Shown here: positions 43,404-45,660 of the stretch, one piece after another
Position numbering within the stretch: the first letter of the stretch is position 1
How the letters are laid out: each line of letters begins with the position of its first letter
Source of the DNA: an uncultured Lachnobacterium sp.
GTDB taxonomy: Bacteria > Bacillota > Clostridia > Lachnospirales > Lachnospiraceae
Assembly (NCBI GenBank): GCA_900543445.1
Contig: UQRC01000022.1
Span: forward strand, 1-45,660
Direction: 5' to 3'
DNA length: 45,660 nt
Made by a program: the position numbers and the translations under genes
Notes under the pieces: generated by a model
What the model saw: the letters and a program-made list of their open reading frames with translations, nothing else
Told to the model about the DNA's origin: nothing
Databases searched by the model: none

Positions 43404-44630
43404 ATGGAATTTGGATACGTAGGAATCAATTACAAGAATGCGAATCAGGATGTTCGCGACAAAGTATCATTTACGGATAACCAGAAGATAGACTTCATGC
43501 AGAAAGCGTCAGAACTTGGTGTGGAGCAATGTATGGTGCTTTCCACCTGCAACCGTAGCGAGGTATTCTTCTGGGCGGAACAGACAGAGGTGGTTCGAAA
43601 ATTATATAGAGAGAGTTTTCCGGAGACAGAGATCGCCGATTATCTGGACTGCCGGAGTGGCGATGAGGCGTTAAGCTATCTCTACCGCGTGACTGCGGGG
43701 CTGGAATCCATGGTTCTCGGTGAGGACCAGATTTTAGGGCAGGTGAAGGATGCGTTCGAACTGGCGCAGACGCTTGGGCATACCGGCAAGGAACTGAACA
43801 AGATTGTAAGAGAAGCGATCACTTGCGCCAAGAAGATGAAGACAGAACTCAAAATCAGTGAGAGACCGCTTTCCGTCAGTTATGTCGGAATCCAGCAGCT
43901 TCGGGATGCGTTCGGCATTCAGGGGAAGAAGGCGCTTGTCATCGGAAGCGGCAAGACTGCAGTGCTTGCTTTGCGCTATCTCTATGAGTATGAGATTGTG
44001 GGCGTGATCGTGTGCAGCAGGAATTTTGCGCATGCGAAGGAACTTCTGGCAGAGTTTCCGGGAATCGAGATCGTGCCATATGAGAAGCGTTACGAGAAGA
44101 TGAAGGAATGCGATATTGTTGTGTCTGCAACAGCAGCCCCACATCTGGTCGTGAAGGCGGAAAATGCAGAGATTACGCATCCTATGGCGTTGCTCGATCT
44201 GGCTTCGCCGCGTGACATTGATCCGGCGCTTGCAGGGACTTCGCTTCTGTTGAATCTGGATTCTTTGAATCAGATTGTCGAGCACAATTATAAGGAACGT
44301 GAGGCTTTATTGCAGCAGGGGCAGGCGATGATCGATGAGTCGCTTGCAGAGGTAAAAGTGTGGCTTTCTTCTACTGGTGTGGACGCAACGATCGAATCGT
44401 TGCAGCAGAAATGCGACGAGATCGTGTCGGACAGTTACGAGTATTTGAACCGGAAGCTGGATCTCTCACCGAGAGAACAGAAGATCGTTAAGAAGATTCT
44501 GAAGGCGTCGCTGCGGAGACTGCTCCGTGAGCCGATCCTTGAGATGAAGCAGGTGGAATCCAAGGAGCAGCAGGACGAGTATCAGAAGGTTGTGCGGCAA
44601 TTGTTCCAAATTGAGAATGAACATATATAA
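43404..44630 (+). CDS. hemA: Glutamyl-tRNA reductase
   Basis: A 408-aa NADPH enzyme that reduces Glu-tRNA to glutamate-1-semialdehyde. The catalytic Cys49 is in [27 protein letters not shown] and the NADPH-binding [11 protein letters not shown] (about 173-183) follow. The C-terminal dimerisation helices are complete. The gap to hemL is 22 nt and no strong ribosome site is visible (AGAAGATA), so translation may be modest. hemC follows after 12 nt. Confidence 0.96.
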   Translation: MEFGYVGINYKNANQDVRDKVSFTDNQKIDFMQKASELGVEQCMVLSTCNRSEVFFWAEQTEVVRKLYRESFPETEIADYLDCRSGDEALSYLYRVTAGLESMVLGEDQILGQVKDAFELAQTLGHTGKELNKIVREAITCAKKMKTELKISERPLSVSYVGIQQLRDAFGIQGKKALVIGSGKTAVLALRYLYEYEIVGVIVCSRNFAHAKELLAEFPGIEIVPYEKRYEKMKECDIVVSATAAPHLVVKAENAEITHPMALLDLASPRDIDPALAGTSLLLNLDSLNQIVEHNYKEREALLQQGQAMIDESLAEVKVWLSSTGVDATIESLQQKCDEIVSDSYEYLNRKLDLSPREQKIVKKILKASLRRLLREPILEMKQVESKEQQDEYQKVVRQLFQIENEHI

Positions 44631-44642
44631 TGGAGGAAATAT

Positions 44643-45551
44643 ATGCGGTTTGTGATCGGAACCCGTGGCTCCAGGCTTGCCCTGGCACAGGCAGAATATG
44701 TACAACAGAAATTACAGAATCGTTATCCGGAGCATGAATTTGAACTCAGGATCATTAAGACCAAAGGAGATAAGATCCAGAACAAATCCCTTGCGGCAAT
44801 CGGCGACAAGGGATTGTTTGTCAAGGAGATCGAGCGCGAATTGTTGGATGGCGAGATTCAGCTTGCGGTACACAGCATGAAGGATATGCCGGGTGAGATC
44901 CCGGATGAACTGGGCTTCGCGGATGCTTGGGAGCGGGAAGATCCAAGGGATGTACTGATTCTTCGAGAGGCAAAATCTCTGGCAGAACTACCGGAGGGCG
45001 CAACAATCGGAACCGGCAGCAAGAGGCGTGCCTTCCAGCTTCTTGCACTTCGCCCAGACTTAAAGATTGTCGATATCAGAGGCAATGTAGATACGCGCCT
45101 GAACAAGATGCATGAGCAGAAACTGGACGGAATCGTGCTTGCAGCAGCGGGACTGAAGCGGCTTCATATGGAATCCGTAATTACGCAGTATCTCTCCACG
45201 GAGGAGATGATTCCGGCGGCCGCGCAGGGAACGCTTGCGATTGAACTTCGCAGGGAAGATCGTGAATTGTTATCTATGGTGAATGCTTTTTCCGATGAAA
45301 AGGCACAGAGAATTGCGCAGACGGAGCGTGAGTTCTTACAGCGAATCGGCGGGGATTGTCATCTGCCGATCGGGGCTTATGCATCGATCCTTGCGGATGG
45401 GCAGATCCGCCTGCAAGCACTCTTCGGGGATGCGGACGGAGAGCACCTTGCACAATGCGATGTGTGTGGAAATGAACCGGAGTCGCTCGCCGCAGCGGCG
45501 GTGCAGCAACTTAAGGTTTGCAAAATTCGGGTTTGCCGCGCTCAGATTTGA
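44643..45551 (+). CDS. hemC: Porphobilinogen deaminase with repeat-derived C-terminus
   Basis: A 302-aa enzyme that builds hydroxymethylbilane. The cofactor-binding Cys239 is in GGDCHLPIGAY, and GTRGSRLALAQ, KTKGDKI, HSMKDMP and GTGSKRR are all present. Domain 3 is complete up to about residue 292 (AAAAVQQLK). The last ten or so residues, CKIRVCRAQI, are encoded by the dispersed repeat copy B, which also supplies the stop. These residues replace the natural end, but the folded core looks intact, so activity is likely kept. GGAGG lies before the ATG. The hemD/cobA gene that often follows hemC is not next. Confidence 0.93.
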   Translation: MRFVIGTRGSRLALAQAEYVQQKLQNRYPEHEFELRIIKTKGDKIQNKSLAAIGDKGLFVKEIERELLDGEIQLAVHSMKDMPGEIPDELGFADAWEREDPRDVLILREAKSLAELPEGATIGTGSKRRAFQLLALRPDLKIVDIRGNVDTRLNKMHEQKLDGIVLAAAGLKRLHMESVITQYLSTEEMIPAAAQGTLAIELRREDRELLSMVNAFSDEKAQRIAQTEREFLQRIGGDCHLPIGAYASILADGQIRLQALFGDADGEHLAQCDVCGNEPESLAAAAVQQLKVCKIRVCRAQI

Positions 45552-45577
45552 TTTTTAAAACAGACGATACCGGATAT
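45523..45577 (+). repeat. Dispersed ~55 bp repeat, copy B
   Basis: Left block identical to copy A, a 13-nt variable centre, right block GACGATACCGGAT followed by AT as in copy A. It overlaps the last 29 nt of hemC. Copy A lies inverted at the other end of the window. Confidence 0.88.
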
Positions 45578-45587
45578 AAAATAATCT

Positions 45588-45660
45588 ATGAAAATTAGCA
45601 GTAAGTTTGTCTATAAACGACGGACTTTGAACGATTTCAATGACAAGATTTTTCAGGAGT
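45588..45660 (+). CDS. Possible start of an unknown gene, cut by the window edge
   Basis: An ATG at 45588 opens a frame of 24 codons that runs off the end (MKISSKFVYKRRTLND...). It lies 10 nt after repeat copy B. No ribosome binding site is visible (ATAAAATAATCT), so the true start may be elsewhere. I do not recognise the residues. Confidence 0.3.
   Translation, partial: MKISSKFVYKRRTLNDFNDKIFQE

Noticed and set aside
1..45577. Inverted repeat copies A and B at the two ends could delimit a 45-kb mobile or invertible element.
   Set aside because: The interior is core housekeeping (rpoD, dnaG, rnpB, pyrBI, hem) with no integrase or transposase, a third copy lies inside, and the left copy sits at the window edge. 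Dispersed copies, or a choice of window at a repeat, explain it better.
1..45660. CRISPR arrays, insertion sequences, prophage or rRNA genes.
   Set aside because: No regularly spaced repeats, transposase, integrase, phage structural genes or rRNA sequences were seen on either strand.

Overview
The window looks like a chromosomal segment of a Gram-positive Clostridia bacterium, most likely a member of the Lachnospiraceae (Clostridium cluster XIVa). The reasons are mid-range GC, strong AGGAGG-type ribosome binding sites, ATG/GTG/TTG starts, the dnaG-rpoD-trmK order, a hemA-hemC-hemB-hemL type tetrapyrrole block, and families common in that group (DUF5721, DUF5685, PF06541, TIGR03915/TIGR03916). 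I see no rRNA, CRISPR array, insertion sequence or phage module. Most genes are vertically inherited housekeeping or conserved family genes; the interest lies mainly in regulatory sites and in a few poorly characterised gene sets.

Layout. 1-3.3 kb: a dispersed repeat, then a DNA-repair pair (radical SAM plus TIGR03915 protein) behind a consensus promoter carrying two LexA-type SOS boxes, then a DUF5721 protein. 3.3-6 kb: a cold-shock gene with a structured 3' region, and on the minus strand a NUDIX hydrolase and a HAMP-less chemoreceptor. 6.1-9.9 kb: M18 aminopeptidase, DegV protein, folC. 10-14 kb: a leucine-rich-repeat protein, a VWA protein with a degenerate metalloprotease motif, and a MoxR-type AAA+ ATPase. 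14-18.8 kb: two YhgE/Pip membrane proteins flanking a small two-helix membrane protein. 18.8-25.2 kb: ilvE with a hairpin-rich leader, a membrane-anchored amidase, a HEAT-repeat methyltransferase and a GAF-GGDEF-EAL protein. 25.2-25.8 kb: two divergent tRNA-Leu genes with several terminators. 25.8-28 kb: an ABC ATPase and a membrane partner.

28.2-34.7 kb is the replication/transcription operon dgt-dnaG-rpoD-trmK-nucleoside kinase. It is followed by rnpB (RNase P RNA) with its own promoter and terminator. 35.4-37.5 kb is a three-gene operon (zinc-ribbon membrane protein, DUF5685, DnaJ-domain protein) behind a promoter with a near-perfect CIRCE element, implying HrcA heat-shock control. Then come a PH-domain protein ending in an EF-hand-like loop (minus strand), pyrB-pyrI, a PF06541 membrane protein (minus strand), and the haem/sirohaem operon: precorrin-2 dehydrogenase, hemB, hemL, hemA, hemC.

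A roughly 50-55 bp repeat occurs three times: at the left edge (inverted), just after the DnaJ-domain gene, and across the 3' end of hemC, where it supplies the last codons and the stop. The strongest candidates for under-described biology are the SOS-controlled radical-SAM repair pair, the CIRCE-controlled DnaJ/DUF5685 operon, the LRR-VWA-MoxR set with a pseudo-protease motif, and this repeat. None is proven novel from sequence alone.
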